64,000 nt of DNA from Kribbella sandramycini (lineage in GTDB: Bacteria > Actinomycetota > Actinomycetes > Propionibacteriales > Kribbellaceae). The position numbers and the translations under genes are program-made. The stretch's first letter is position 1. The number at the start of each line of letters is the position of its first letter. Location: contig NZ_JABJRC010000002.1 of NCBI RefSeq assembly GCF_013131805.1, forward strand, positions 1,178,001 to 1,242,000, given 5' to 3'. Shown here piece after piece: positions 17,923 to 25,442 of this stretch. The notes under the pieces were generated by a model, which saw only the letters and a program-made list of their open reading frames with translations, searched no databases and had not been told where the DNA came from.

Positions 17923-18651
17923 ATGTCCGAAGCCGACGAGGCGACCCTGACCGTCGACGAGCTCTCCGCCCGCGTCGGGATGACCGTGCGCACGCTGCGC
18001 TTCTACGCCGGCCGCGGCCTGATCCCGCCGCCGATCCGGCGCGGCCGCGTCGGGTACTACGGGCCCGAACACATTGCCCGGCTCGACCTGGTCCGCGAGC
18101 TGCAGGCGCACGGGTTCACGCTGTCGGCGATCGAGGGCTACCTGGAGCGCATCCCGGCCGACGCCACCCCGCAGGACATCGCCCTGCACCGCACGCTGCT
18201 GACCCCCTGGATGCGCGACCTGCCCGAGACCCTCGACCGCGCTTCGCTGGTCCGCCGGACCGGGCGCGAGCTGACCGATGACGACATCGTCGCGCTGGTC
18301 GCCCTCGGCGTCGTCGAGCCGACTCCGGACGAGGACGTCTTCCAGGTCGCGACCGCGCACCTGAGCCTCGGCGCCGAACTGCTCGACCTGGATCTGCCGA
18401 CGGACGCCGTCCTCGCGGTCAGCCGGGTCTTCTCCGAGCACGGCCGCGCCATCGCCGAGGAGCTGACCGAGGTCTTCCGGACGATGGTCTGGCCGCACTA
18501 TCGCGACTCGGGCGGGACGCCGGAGCACATCCAGCAGCTCGTCGAGCGGTTCAAGCCGGTCACCATCCAGGGGCTGGTAATCGCGTACGAGCGCGCGGTC
18601 GGCGAGACGCAGCGCGAGACGATCCGGCGGACGCAGAGCAAGCGGCGATGA
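17923..18651 (+). CDS. MerR-family transcriptional regulator of acyl-CoA catabolism
   Basis: This 242-residue regulator has an N-terminal MerR helix-turn-helix and wing (about residues 10-80; MTVRTLRFYAGRGLIPPP and VGYYGPEHIARL) followed by a helical effector domain. It is divergent from fadA and its start sits 25 bases from the shared palindrome. Family members such as LiuR-like proteins regulate branched-chain or fatty acyl-CoA breakdown, and two such operons here carry the same promoter. I place the start at 17923 rather than 17911, because the earlier ATG overlaps the TATGAT box. Confidence 0.88.
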   Translation: MSEADEATLTVDELSARVGMTVRTLRFYAGRGLIPPPIRRGRVGYYGPEHIARLDLVRELQAHGFTLSAIEGYLERIPADATPQDIALHRTLLTPWMRDLPETLDRASLVRRTGRELTDDDIVALVALGVVEPTPDEDVFQVATAHLSLGAELLDLDLPTDAVLAVSRVFSEHGRAIAEELTEVFRTMVWPHYRDSGGTPEHIQQLVERFKPVTIQGLVIAYERAVGETQRETIRRTQSKRR

Positions 18652-18685
18652 CAACCGGGCGCGGCAGGCCCGCGTCCTTGGTTGC

Positions 18686-19798
18686 GTGAAAAGACTTCTG
18701 ACCGCAGCGGCCGCCCTCCTGCTCTCCGTGGTTTGGTTGCCATCGGCAACCGCATCCCCGGGTCACCGGGTCGGCGTCGCCGCCTATTCGCTCGGGGACT
18801 CGGTCTTCGACCTCCCACCCGGCGCCGACGGGACCAAGGCCAAAGGCGAGCTGACCGCCGTCGTCCACTACCCGTTGGACCTGACCGGCCGCCGCTACCC
18901 CGTCGTGCTGATCTCTCACGGTTTGTGGATCAGTTGCGCCGACCGGAAGGCGTGGCAGGACGAGGACTGGGAGAAACTCGACGCCTGGCCGTGTGCGCCC
19001 GGGACACCGGAGATCCCGAACTACCGCGGGTACGACTACCTCGGCGCGAAACTCGCCGCCCAGGGGATGATCGTGATCTCGATCAGCGCGAACGGTTCGA
19101 AGGCCTTCATGGGTCAGGAGCAGGACGCCGCCCGCGCCGCGCTGATCAACGAGCACCTGCGGATGTGGCAGCAGCTGTCGAGCACCGGCCGCGGCCCGCT
19201 GGCCGGCAAGCTGCCGGTGAACTTCAAGGGGCATGCCGATCTGACGAACGTCGGGCTGATGGGCCACTCGCGCGGCGGGCGCGGGACGCTGTTCTACGCC
19301 GCCGACCAGAATCAGAAGAACTGGCCGCGCGGGGTCGAGGTCAAGGCCGTCGTCCCGCTCGCGCCGGCCGAGCCGTACTCCCCTGACGAGAACCCGGACA
19401 GTCCGGAGCTCGACGCGTACCGGATCACGAACATCCCGGTCGGCGGGATCATCGGCAGCTGTGACGGCGCCGTCCAGGGGCGGGTCTACAACTATCTGCA
19501 GGCCCACAACAAGGCGCCGCTGTACGAGTGGTATGTCCGCGGCGCGAACCACAACTTCTTCAACACGCAGTGGTCACCGTCGAGTGGGCAGGTCGGCGCG
19601 GAGGACGACGCGCCGGCGGACTGCGGCGACCGGCGGCTGAGCGAACCGCAGCAGCGGGCGACGGGGACGGCGTACGTCTCGGCGTTCTTCCGGCGGTACC
19701 TGCTCAACGATCGGAGCGGGATGCGGTTGCTGACCGGCGCGGTGAAGCCCGGGCCGGTCGACGTCCGGGTCGATCAGGGCGTGGGCAGCCGGAGGTAG
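18686..19798 (+). CDS. Secreted alpha/beta hydrolase
   Basis: This 370-residue protein has a Sec signal (KRLLTAAAALLLSVVWLPSATASPG) and an alpha/beta-hydrolase fold. The nucleophile elbow is GHSRGG (about residues 194-199), the oxyanion region is VVLISHGL and a late NHNFF probably supplies the histidine. It resembles the chlorophyllase/PAF-acetylhydrolase-like group, so it is likely an esterase or lipase acting outside the cell, but the substrate is unknown. The GTG start has no strong Shine-Dalgarno. Its 3' end overlaps the convergent zinc-ribbon gene by 25 bases. Confidence 0.85.
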   Translation: MKRLLTAAAALLLSVVWLPSATASPGHRVGVAAYSLGDSVFDLPPGADGTKAKGELTAVVHYPLDLTGRRYPVVLISHGLWISCADRKAWQDEDWEKLDAWPCAPGTPEIPNYRGYDYLGAKLAAQGMIVISISANGSKAFMGQEQDAARAALINEHLRMWQQLSSTGRGPLAGKLPVNFKGHADLTNVGLMGHSRGGRGTLFYAADQNQKNWPRGVEVKAVVPLAPAEPYSPDENPDSPELDAYRITNIPVGGIIGSCDGAVQGRVYNYLQAHNKAPLYEWYVRGANHNFFNTQWSPSSGQVGAEDDAPADCGDRRLSEPQQRATGTAYVSAFFRRYLLNDRSGMRLLTGAVKPGPVDVRVDQGVGSRR

Positions 19799-20034
19799 GT
19801 GAGGCCGCGGAGGTCGACGTACGTCTCGGACGACGTCGTCACCACCCGCAGCAGGACGTGATCGCAGCCTGGGCACCGGGCGACCATGCCCGGTGCATCC
19901 AGGTAGAGCCGCGTCTCGGCGAAGACGCCGGTCTGGCCGCAGCCGTCGCAGCGGGTGACGGCCGCGGTGATGTCGACGGCGAAGATCTCGCTGAGCTTGC
20001 CGGCCGCGGCGTTGCCGTCCAGGTACGTGGTCAT
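19774..20034 (-). CDS. Small zinc-ribbon protein (DUF6510-like)
   Basis: This 86-residue protein carries two CxxC pairs, CDGCG and CPGCD, spaced about 25 residues apart, which predicts one zinc ribbon. It starts in a four-base overlap (ATGA) with the stop of the flavin reductase gene, so it belongs to the redox module. From memory, proteins of this type recur next to molybdopterin oxidoreductases with a ferredoxin-reductase-like partner. Its role in that unit is not known. Confidence 0.75.
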   Translation of the reverse strand: MTTYLDGNAAAGKLSEIFAVDITAAVTRCDGCGQTGVFAETRLYLDAPGMVARCPGCDHVLLRVVTTSSETYVDLRGLTYLRLPTP

Positions 20035-20783
20035 TGCGGGCCTCCAGTCGGGCCGAAGCGTTCGGTGCGGACGCGCGCCGGGTCGTGACCGGCGGCGACG
20101 AGCAGGTCGGCGACCGCCTCGACGAACGGGGTCGGGCCGCAGACGTACGTCGTCGGCTCGTCGGCCGGGGTGAACGCGAGCTGGTCGATCAGCTCGGCGT
20201 CGATGCGGCCGACGCGCGGCTCGCCGTCCGGCGCTTCGCGGGTGTAGACGAGCCGGACGTCGACGTGGTCGGACGACGCCAGCTCCTTCAGGTCGTCGAC
20301 GTAAATGACCGAGGTGGGACGGCGTACGGAGTACAGCAGCCGGACGGGCGTCGTACTGGCCGCTTCGGCGTGGGCGCGCAGGATCGCCCGGAGCGGAACG
20401 ACGCCGGAGCCGCCGCCGATCAGCTGGACCGGGCCCTCCTGCTCGGGCCTCCAGACGAACCAGCCGCCGACCGGGCCACGCAGCTCCAGTGGGTCACCGG
20501 GTTTCAGGACCTCGACCAGGTAGGGAGAGACCTCGCCGTCCTCGACCTCTTCGACGGTGAGCTCGATCTGGCCGCCGCTCCAAGCGGAGGCGATCGAGTA
20601 CGAGCGGGAGGCTCGGTAGCCGTCGTCCGCGGTGAGGCGGACGTCGAGGTGCTGGCCGGCGAGGTGGCCCGGCCACTCCGGGACGTCGAGCACGATGGTG
20701 CGGGCGGTCGCAGTCTCCCGGCGTACGTCGGCGACAGTGGCGACCTGCCAGCTCAGTCGCCGGCGTACCGCTGTTCTTTCCAT
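20031..20783 (-). CDS. FAD/NAD(P)-binding ferredoxin-reductase-like oxidoreductase
   Basis: This 250-residue flavoprotein has an FAD-binding beta-barrel (about 10-110; ASRSYSIASAW is the RxYS flavin motif) and an NAD(P)-binding domain (about 115-250; LIGGGSGVVPLRAI and YVCGPTPFV). It would pass electrons between NAD(P)H and a partner, most simply the molybdoenzyme encoded just upstream. The ATG at 20783 lies 31 bases inside that gene, so the two are translationally linked. It lacks an iron-sulphur domain. Confidence 0.88.
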   Translation of the reverse strand: MERTAVRRRLSWQVATVADVRRETATARTIVLDVPEWPGHLAGQHLDVRLTADDGYRASRSYSIASAWSGGQIELTVEEVEDGEVSPYLVEVLKPGDPLELRGPVGGWFVWRPEQEGPVQLIGGGSGVVPLRAILRAHAEAASTTPVRLLYSVRRPTSVIYVDDLKELASSDHVDVRLVYTREAPDGEPRVGRIDAELIDQLAFTPADEPTTYVCGPTPFVEAVADLLVAAGHDPARVRTERFGPTGGPQ

Positions 20784-21346
20784 GGGTCTCCGTACTCGTG
20801 GTAGCCGGCGGTCTCCCAGAAACCGAGGTCTTCGCTGTCGGAGAGCACCATGCCGCGGACCCACTTGGCGCTCTTCCAGAAGTACAGGTGCGGGACGAGC
20901 AGCCGGGCCGGGCCGCCGTGCTCGGGGTGGATCGGCTCGCCGTCGTACTCGTAGGCGATCCAGGCCTGGCCGTCGAGCAGGTCCTCCAGCGGGAGGTTGG
21001 TCGTGTAGCCGCCGTAGCTGTGGACGAGCGCGTAGTCGGCCGCGGTCTCGACGTCGGCGAGCACGGTGTCGAGTGAGACGCCCTTCCACTCGGTCTGCAG
21101 TTTCGACCAGCGCGTCACGCAGTGGATGTCCCGCGTGATGTCTTCGGCCGGAAGGGCCAGCAGGGCCTTCCAGTCCCACTTGTAGGTCTCACCGCTCTCG
21201 GTGGCGACCGTGAACTCCCAGTGATCGGTCCGGATCTGGGGCGTCGGCCCCGCGGACAGCACCGGGAACTCGTGTGTCAGGTACTGCCCGGGCGGAAGCT
21301 CCGTCCCGCTCCGCCTCCGGCCGGTGAACCCCGGCGAAACCACCAT
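20753..21346 (-). CDS. Sulfite-oxidase-like molybdopterin enzyme
   Basis: This 197-residue protein matches the molybdopterin-binding domain of the sulfite oxidase/YedY family. The molybdenum-ligand cysteine is in HCVTRW, and GGYTTNLPLED, HPEHGGPARLLVP and KWVRG follow in order. It has no signal peptide and no dimerisation domain, so it is a short cytoplasmic form. A strong Shine-Dalgarno (GAGGGAGG) precedes the ATG. It heads a three-gene unit with the flavin reductase and zinc-ribbon genes and lies 75 bases downstream of the SagB-like dehydrogenase on the same strand. Confidence 0.88.
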   Translation of the reverse strand: MVVSPGFTGRRRSGTELPPGQYLTHEFPVLSAGPTPQIRTDHWEFTVATESGETYKWDWKALLALPAEDITRDIHCVTRWSKLQTEWKGVSLDTVLADVETAADYALVHSYGGYTTNLPLEDLLDGQAWIAYEYDGEPIHPEHGGPARLLVPHLYFWKSAKWVRGMVLSDSEDLGFWETAGYHEYGDPWKEQRYAGD

Positions 21347-21421
21347 GCCGACCTCCCTCGACGTTCCTGGAGGCAGTCAATCACTTCCAGCTCTCGGATT
21401 CCCATCGTTGGGGCGGCGATT

Positions 21422-22579
21422 TCACTCCGGGGTGCGGAGCCAGACCTCTTGGCCGGGGTCGAACTCGGTGGTGACCAGCTGCTGCGCGCGCCGGCCGAAG
21501 CCGGAGATCGCCAGCGGGCCCTCGGTCAGCGGGTCCAGGCCGAAGGCGCGTTCGATGTCGAGCTCGTTGATGGCGGAGGTGACGAAGGCGCCGAGGCCGA
21601 GCTCGGTCGCGCTCAGGTAGAGCGTCTGGGAGAGGTGGCCGGCGTCGAGGACGAGGGCGCGGTAGGCCTTGGCGTGCTGGCGGTACTTCCAGAAGCTGCG
21701 CGCGTACCGCGAGGTCAGGACGGCGAGCACGGGCGCGTTGGAGAACCAGTGCTGACCGGCGAGGGCGCGGCGGGCGAACTCGGCGAGCGGCTCGTCGGGG
21801 GCCGGCATCGGCTCGAGGGCGTGGTCGACGCAGTGGTAGTGGTAGAGGCCGGGTGTGAGGCCGTCGACGTTCTGGACGATCAGGTAAGCCTCGGTCGGGT
21901 GCAGGCCGCCGCCGGACGGCGTGTGCTTCTTGAGGAAGACCGTTTCGTCGTCCAGCCGCATCTCGCCCTGGGCGGCGAAGACGCGGTGCAGCATCCGCGC
22001 GCAGAGCTCGAGCGGCAGCGGGCGGTCGGGGTCGAAGTTGCGGCAGGTGGCGCGGCGGGCGAGCATCGCGTCGAAGTCGTTGCCGTCGACGCGCGGGAGC
22101 GCGACCCGGTCGGCGGGTTCGCTGCGGGTGAGGGCGTGGGTCGGCGGCGGGCCGAGCTTGCGGCGCAGGTCGGCCGCGGTCGTCATCTCGTTGTCCTCCA
22201 TCGTGCGGACGCTGTCGACGCTCTCCCAGCGGGCGAGCCGGTGCAGCATCGCGGCCGGCGGCCACCAGTGCCCGGCGCGCAGCGCGTCGTCCCGCTCGCG
22301 GTGCGCGGAGTCGTCGTCCGCGATCACCAAGCCGGCCTTGAGCAGCTCGGGCAGCAGCGCGTCGTCGCTCTCGACCCACACGCTCGGGCTCAGCCGGCCG
22401 AGCAACTCCCGCTGCTCCGCATCGACCTCGACCTCGCCGTCGAGATGCGCCGCCAGCGCCAGCCAGCGCTGCGTCCGGCTCAGCCCGACCCCGCCGCTCA
22501 CGAGCGAATCGAGATCGAACCCGACCTCCTCCCGCGGCTCCAGGAACAACACCGCACAACGGCGTACCCGCATCAACAT
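21422..22579 (-). CDS. SagB-like nitroreductase-fold peptide maturation dehydrogenase
   Basis: This 385-residue protein has an unrecognised N-terminal part (about residues 1-150) followed by a nitroreductase-fold FMN oxidoreductase domain of the SagB/ThcOx group. RRATCRNFD, SGGGLHPTEAYLIV and LGLGAFVTSAI match the FMN-binding and dimer motifs. SagB enzymes oxidise azoline rings in peptides to azoles, but no YcaO cyclodehydratase is present here, so the reaction may differ. From memory it resembles the family named putative peptide maturation dehydrogenase. It is divergent from five precursor-like peptides with an 84-base gap, and both sides have GGGGGG as ribosome site. Start at the ATG with that site 5 bases upstream. 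Confidence 0.8.
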   Translation of the reverse strand: MLMRVRRCAVLFLEPREEVGFDLDSLVSGGVGLSRTQRWLALAAHLDGEVEVDAEQRELLGRLSPSVWVESDDALLPELLKAGLVIADDDSAHRERDDALRAGHWWPPAAMLHRLARWESVDSVRTMEDNEMTTAADLRRKLGPPPTHALTRSEPADRVALPRVDGNDFDAMLARRATCRNFDPDRPLPLELCARMLHRVFAAQGEMRLDDETVFLKKHTPSGGGLHPTEAYLIVQNVDGLTPGLYHYHCVDHALEPMPAPDEPLAEFARRALAGQHWFSNAPVLAVLTSRYARSFWKYRQHAKAYRALVLDAGHLSQTLYLSATELGLGAFVTSAINELDIERAFGLDPLTEGPLAISGFGRRAQQLVTTEFDPGQEVWLRTPE

Positions 22580-22663
22580 CACAGCCCCCCAGGCAAAGTC
22601 GTCGGTTAACATTATCCCGCGACAACTGAATCTCTGGGTACTACATGACATTTGGGGGGCCAG

Positions 22664-22966
22664 ATGACAGTAACCACACGCAAACCGCAGCTTCCGGCAC
22701 CGGTCGTCGACCGCCTGCTCGACCTGCTGGCCACCGACGACGCCTTCCGCGACCTCTTCGCCCACGATCGCCAGGCCGCGCTGACCGCCGTCGGCTGCGA
22801 AACCCCCGACGGCTTCGGCTGCCTCGCCGTCGACCGCTTGGCCGCCAAGACGGTGATCGCCGCCGCCCGCGACGAGCTGCGCGCCTACCTGCTGTCCGGA
22901 GCGGCGTACAACAACCCGCACATCCTGGAGTCCGGCGCAACGCACGCCGTCCTCCGCCACAACTGA
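22664..22966 (+). CDS. Putative RiPP precursor peptide 1 of 5
   Basis: This 100-residue peptide is the first of five tandem paralogues. The N-terminal two thirds is the common leader-like part (VVDRLLDLLATDDAFRDLF, then DRQAAL). A cysteine in FGCLAV is shared by all five; a second cysteine (VGCETP) is unique to this copy, which also lacks a few residues in the linker. The tail, NNPHILESGATHAVLRHN, is Asn/His-rich and close to copies 2 and 5. The ATG is preceded by GGGGGG. From memory the family matches a comparative-genomics group called putative modified peptide; no product is known to me. Confidence 0.75.
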   Translation: MTVTTRKPQLPAPVVDRLLDLLATDDAFRDLFAHDRQAALTAVGCETPDGFGCLAVDRLAAKTVIAAARDELRAYLLSGAAYNNPHILESGATHAVLRHN

Positions 22967-22985
22967 CACTTCCTGGGGGAATCAC

Positions 22986-23300
22986 ATGACTGCGACCGCC
23001 ACCAAACTGCAGATCCCGGCCGCCGTGGCCGACCGTCTGCTCGAGCTGCTCGCCACCGACGACACCTTCCGCGACCTCTTCACCCACGACCGCCACGCGG
23101 CCCTGATCACCCTCGGCCTCGACCCCGAGCTCGTGAAGATCGCGCCCCTCGGATGTATGGCCGTCGAAACCCTCGCCCCCAAGGCCGCCATCGCCGCCGC
23201 CCGCGCCGAGCTCACCACCTACCTCACCGCCGCCAACAACCACACCAACCCCCACGTCCTCGAGTCCGGCGCCATGCACGCCGTCCTCCGCCACAACTGA
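22986..23300 (+). CDS. Putative RiPP precursor peptide 2 of 5
   Basis: This 104-residue paralogue begins 19 bases after copy 1 with GGGGG before the ATG. Leader-like part: TKLQIPAAVADRLLELLATD, FRDLFTHDRHAAL. Linker: the shared cysteine in LGCMAVETLAPK. Tail: NNHTNPHVLESGAMHAVLRHN-like, nearly the same as copy 1. Helical and acidic N-terminal regions with a short, compositionally distinct end are typical of leader plus core precursors. Confidence 0.75.
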   Translation: MTATATKLQIPAAVADRLLELLATDDTFRDLFTHDRHAALITLGLDPELVKIAPLGCMAVETLAPKAAIAAARAELTTYLTAANNHTNPHVLESGAMHAVLRHN

Positions 23301-23315
23301 CGGGCCTGGCGAGCC

Positions 23316-23630
23316 ATGAAGACTGCTGCCAAGTTGCAGATCCCGCCCCACGTCGCCGACCGCCTGCTCGAGCTGCTCGCCACCGATGACGGTTTTCGCT
23401 CGTTGTTCGTGGCCGATCGGCATGCAGCGCTGGTGCATGCCGGGCTCGACGCCGAGCTGGTCGAGCACGAGCGCCTCGGCTGCATGATCGTCGGCGAGCT
23501 CGCAAGCAAGGCCGAGATCGCCGCCACCCGCGCCGAACTCCTGGCCGGCCTCACCTCGGTCGGTGCCCAGATCACCCACCACCTCTTCGAAACCACCCCC
23601 TCACACCAGCTCACCGGAGTACTCCGATGA
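23316..23630 (+). CDS. Putative RiPP precursor peptide 3 of 5, divergent tail
   Basis: This 104-residue paralogue keeps the leader-like part (KLQIPPHVADRLLELLATDD, then DRHAAL) and the shared cysteine (LGCMIVGELASK). Its tail is different: AQITHHLFETTPSHQLTGVLR-like instead of the NNPHVLE type. It shares an ATGA overlap with copy 4, so copies 3, 4 and 5 are translationally coupled. Its Shine-Dalgarno is weak. Confidence 0.72.
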   Translation: MKTAAKLQIPPHVADRLLELLATDDGFRSLFVADRHAALVHAGLDAELVEHERLGCMIVGELASKAEIAATRAELLAGLTSVGAQITHHLFETTPSHQLTGVLR

Positions 23631-23941
23631 GCACCACCGCCACCAAACTGCAGATCCCGCCCCACGTCGCCGACCGCCTGCTCGAGCTGCTGGCCACCGA
23701 CGACGGGTTTCGGGAGTTGTTTGCCCGGGACCGGCATGCGGCGCTGGTGCAGGTTGGGGTGGCGCCCGAGTTGGTGCAGGTGGCGCCGCTGGAGTGCATG
23801 AAGGTGGAGCGGCTGGCGAGCAAGTCCGAGCTCGCCGCTACGCGCGCCGAACTGGTCGCCGGGCTGACGTCCACCAGCGGCCAGGTCGCTCCGCACGCTC
23901 TGGAGGCACAGCCGTTGCACGCCCGCGGAGGTTCCCGATGA
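23627..23941 (+). CDS. Putative RiPP precursor peptide 4 of 5, divergent tail
   Basis: This 104-residue paralogue is coupled to both neighbours by ATGA overlaps. The leader-like part is almost identical to copy 5 over GFRELFARDRHAALVQVG. The shared cysteine is in LECMKVERLASK. The tail (TSGQVAPHALEAQPLHARGG) has lost the paired Asn/His run of copies 1, 2 and 5 but keeps PH and LEA. Codon use in copies 4 and 5 is less strictly G+C-rich (more TTG and GGG) than in copies 1 and 2, which hints at more recent duplication between them. Confidence 0.72.
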   Translation: MSTTATKLQIPPHVADRLLELLATDDGFRELFARDRHAALVQVGVAPELVQVAPLECMKVERLASKSELAATRAELVAGLTSTSGQVAPHALEAQPLHARGGSR

Positions 23942-24252
23942 GTGCGACCGCCACGAAGGTGCAGATTCCGGCGCAGGTCGCCGATCGGTTGCTGGAGTTG
24001 TTGGCTACGGATGACGGGTTTCGGGAGTTGTTTGCCCGGGATCGGCATGCGGCGCTGGTCCAGGTCGGGTTGGCGCCGGAGCTGGTGAAGGTTTCGCCGC
24101 TGGACTGCATGGTGGTGGAGCGGCTCGCTGGGAAGGACGAGATCGCGGCAGCGCGGGATGAGCTGGTGGCTTATCTGACTGCGGGTGGGAACCACAACAA
24201 TCCGCATGTGCTGGAGGCTGGGCGGATGTCGGCGGTGCTGCGGCAGCGCTGA
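23938..24252 (+). CDS. Putative RiPP precursor peptide 5 of 5
   Basis: This 104-residue paralogue is last in the array and overlaps copy 4 by ATGA. Leader-like part: ATKVQIPAQVADRLLELLAT. Shared cysteine: LDCMVVERLAGK. Tail: GGNHNNPHVLEAGRMSAVLR, again of the Asn/His type seen in copies 1 and 2. A strong bidirectional terminator follows, closing the unit. Confidence 0.75.
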   Translation: MSATATKVQIPAQVADRLLELLATDDGFRELFARDRHAALVQVGLAPELVKVSPLDCMVVERLAGKDEIAAARDELVAYLTAGGNHNNPHVLEAGRMSAVLRQR

Positions 24253-24259
24253 GTGGGTG

Positions 24260-24284
24260 GCCGGCTGCCCGGTGGGCAGCCGGC
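24260..24284. terminator. Bidirectional hairpin terminator
   Basis: GCCGGCTGCCC (24260-24270) and GGGCAGCCGGC (24274-24284) form a perfect 11-bp stem with a 3-base loop, centred in the 34-base gap between peptide 5 and the convergent acyl-CoA dehydrogenase gene. There is no clear T-tract on either side. Confidence 0.7.
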
Positions 24285-24286
24285 TG

Positions 24287-25429
24287 TCAGATGCCCATGG
24301 TGCGGCCGATGATCTCCTTCATGATTTCGGTGGTGCCGCCGTAGATGGTTTGGACGCGGCTGTCGAGGTAAGCCTTGGCGATCGGGTACTCGGTCATGAA
24401 GCCGTAGCCGCCGTGCAGCTGGAGGCAGCGGTCGACGACCTTCTTCTGCAGCTCGGTGGTCCACCACTTGGCCATCGCGGCTTCGGCGACGGTGAGGGTG
24501 CCGGCGTTGAGCTCGGTGATGCAGCGGTCCACGAAGACACGGGCGATCTGGATCTCGGTGGCGAGTTCGGCGATCACGAAACGGCTGTTCTGGAACGAGC
24601 CGATCGGCCGGCCGAACGCCGTCCGCTCCTTGACGTACTTCAGGGTCTCGTCGAGGACGTGCTCACAGGCGGCGGCCGCGATCACGGCGATCGCGAGCCG
24701 CTCCTGCGGGAGCTTCTGCATCAGGTAGACGAAGCCCTGGCCTTCCTCGCCGAGCAGGTTCGCGGCGGGGACGCGGACGTTGTCGAAGAACAGCTCGGCG
24801 GTGTCCTGCGCTTTGAGGCCGATCTTGTCCAGGTTGCGGCCGCGTTCGAACCCCTCCATCCCGCGCTCGACGACGAGTAGCGAGATGCCCTGGGCGCCGG
24901 CGTCCGGGTCGGTCTTCGCGACGACGATCACCAGATCGGCCAGGATGCCGTTCGAGATGAACGTCTTCTGGCCGTTCAGCACGTAGTGGTCGCCGTCGCG
25001 CCGCGCCGTGGTCTGAATCCCCTGCAGATCGCTACCCGCGCCGGGCTCGGACATCGCGATCGCGGTGATCGTCTCCCCCGAACAGAACCCGGGCAGCCAG
25101 CGCGCCTTCTGTTCCTCGGTCCCGTAGTCGAGCAGGTACGCCGAGACGATGTCGGTGTGCAGCGAGAACCCGACCCCGCCGCCGCGCGCCCGGGTGATCT
25201 CCTCCAGCAGCACCGCGTTGAACCGGAAGTCGCGCACCCCGCCCCCGCCGTACTCCTCGGGCATCATGAACCCGAGCAGCCCGCCGCGCCCGGCCGTCGC
25301 CCACAGCTCCCGCGGCACGATGCCGGCCTCCTCCCAGCTGTCGTGGTGCGGGACGATCTCCTTGTCGCAGAACGACCGGACGGTCTCCCGGAAGGCGTCG
25401 TGATCGGCGTCGAAGAGCTGACGTTCCAC
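24287..25429 (-). CDS. Acyl-CoA dehydrogenase
   Basis: This 380-residue flavoenzyme introduces the first double bond into an acyl-CoA. SEPGAGSD is the FAD/substrate signature, and YGGTTEIMKEII at the end carries the catalytic glutamate in the position used by short/medium-chain enzymes. It lies 13 bases after the CoA-transferase/racemase gene on the same strand and is presumably transcribed with it from the MerR-type promoter at 26571..26601. It probably acts on branched or medium acyl-CoA, judging by its partner. Confidence 0.95.
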   Translation of the reverse strand: MERQLFDADHDAFRETVRSFCDKEIVPHHDSWEEAGIVPRELWATAGRGGLLGFMMPEEYGGGGVRDFRFNAVLLEEITRARGGGVGFSLHTDIVSAYLLDYGTEEQKARWLPGFCSGETITAIAMSEPGAGSDLQGIQTTARRDGDHYVLNGQKTFISNGILADLVIVVAKTDPDAGAQGISLLVVERGMEGFERGRNLDKIGLKAQDTAELFFDNVRVPAANLLGEEGQGFVYLMQKLPQERLAIAVIAAAACEHVLDETLKYVKERTAFGRPIGSFQNSRFVIAELATEIQIARVFVDRCITELNAGTLTVAEAAMAKWWTTELQKKVVDRCLQLHGGYGFMTEYPIAKAYLDSRVQTIYGGTTEIMKEIIGRTMGI

Positions 25430-25442
25430 AGGCGGATCCCTT

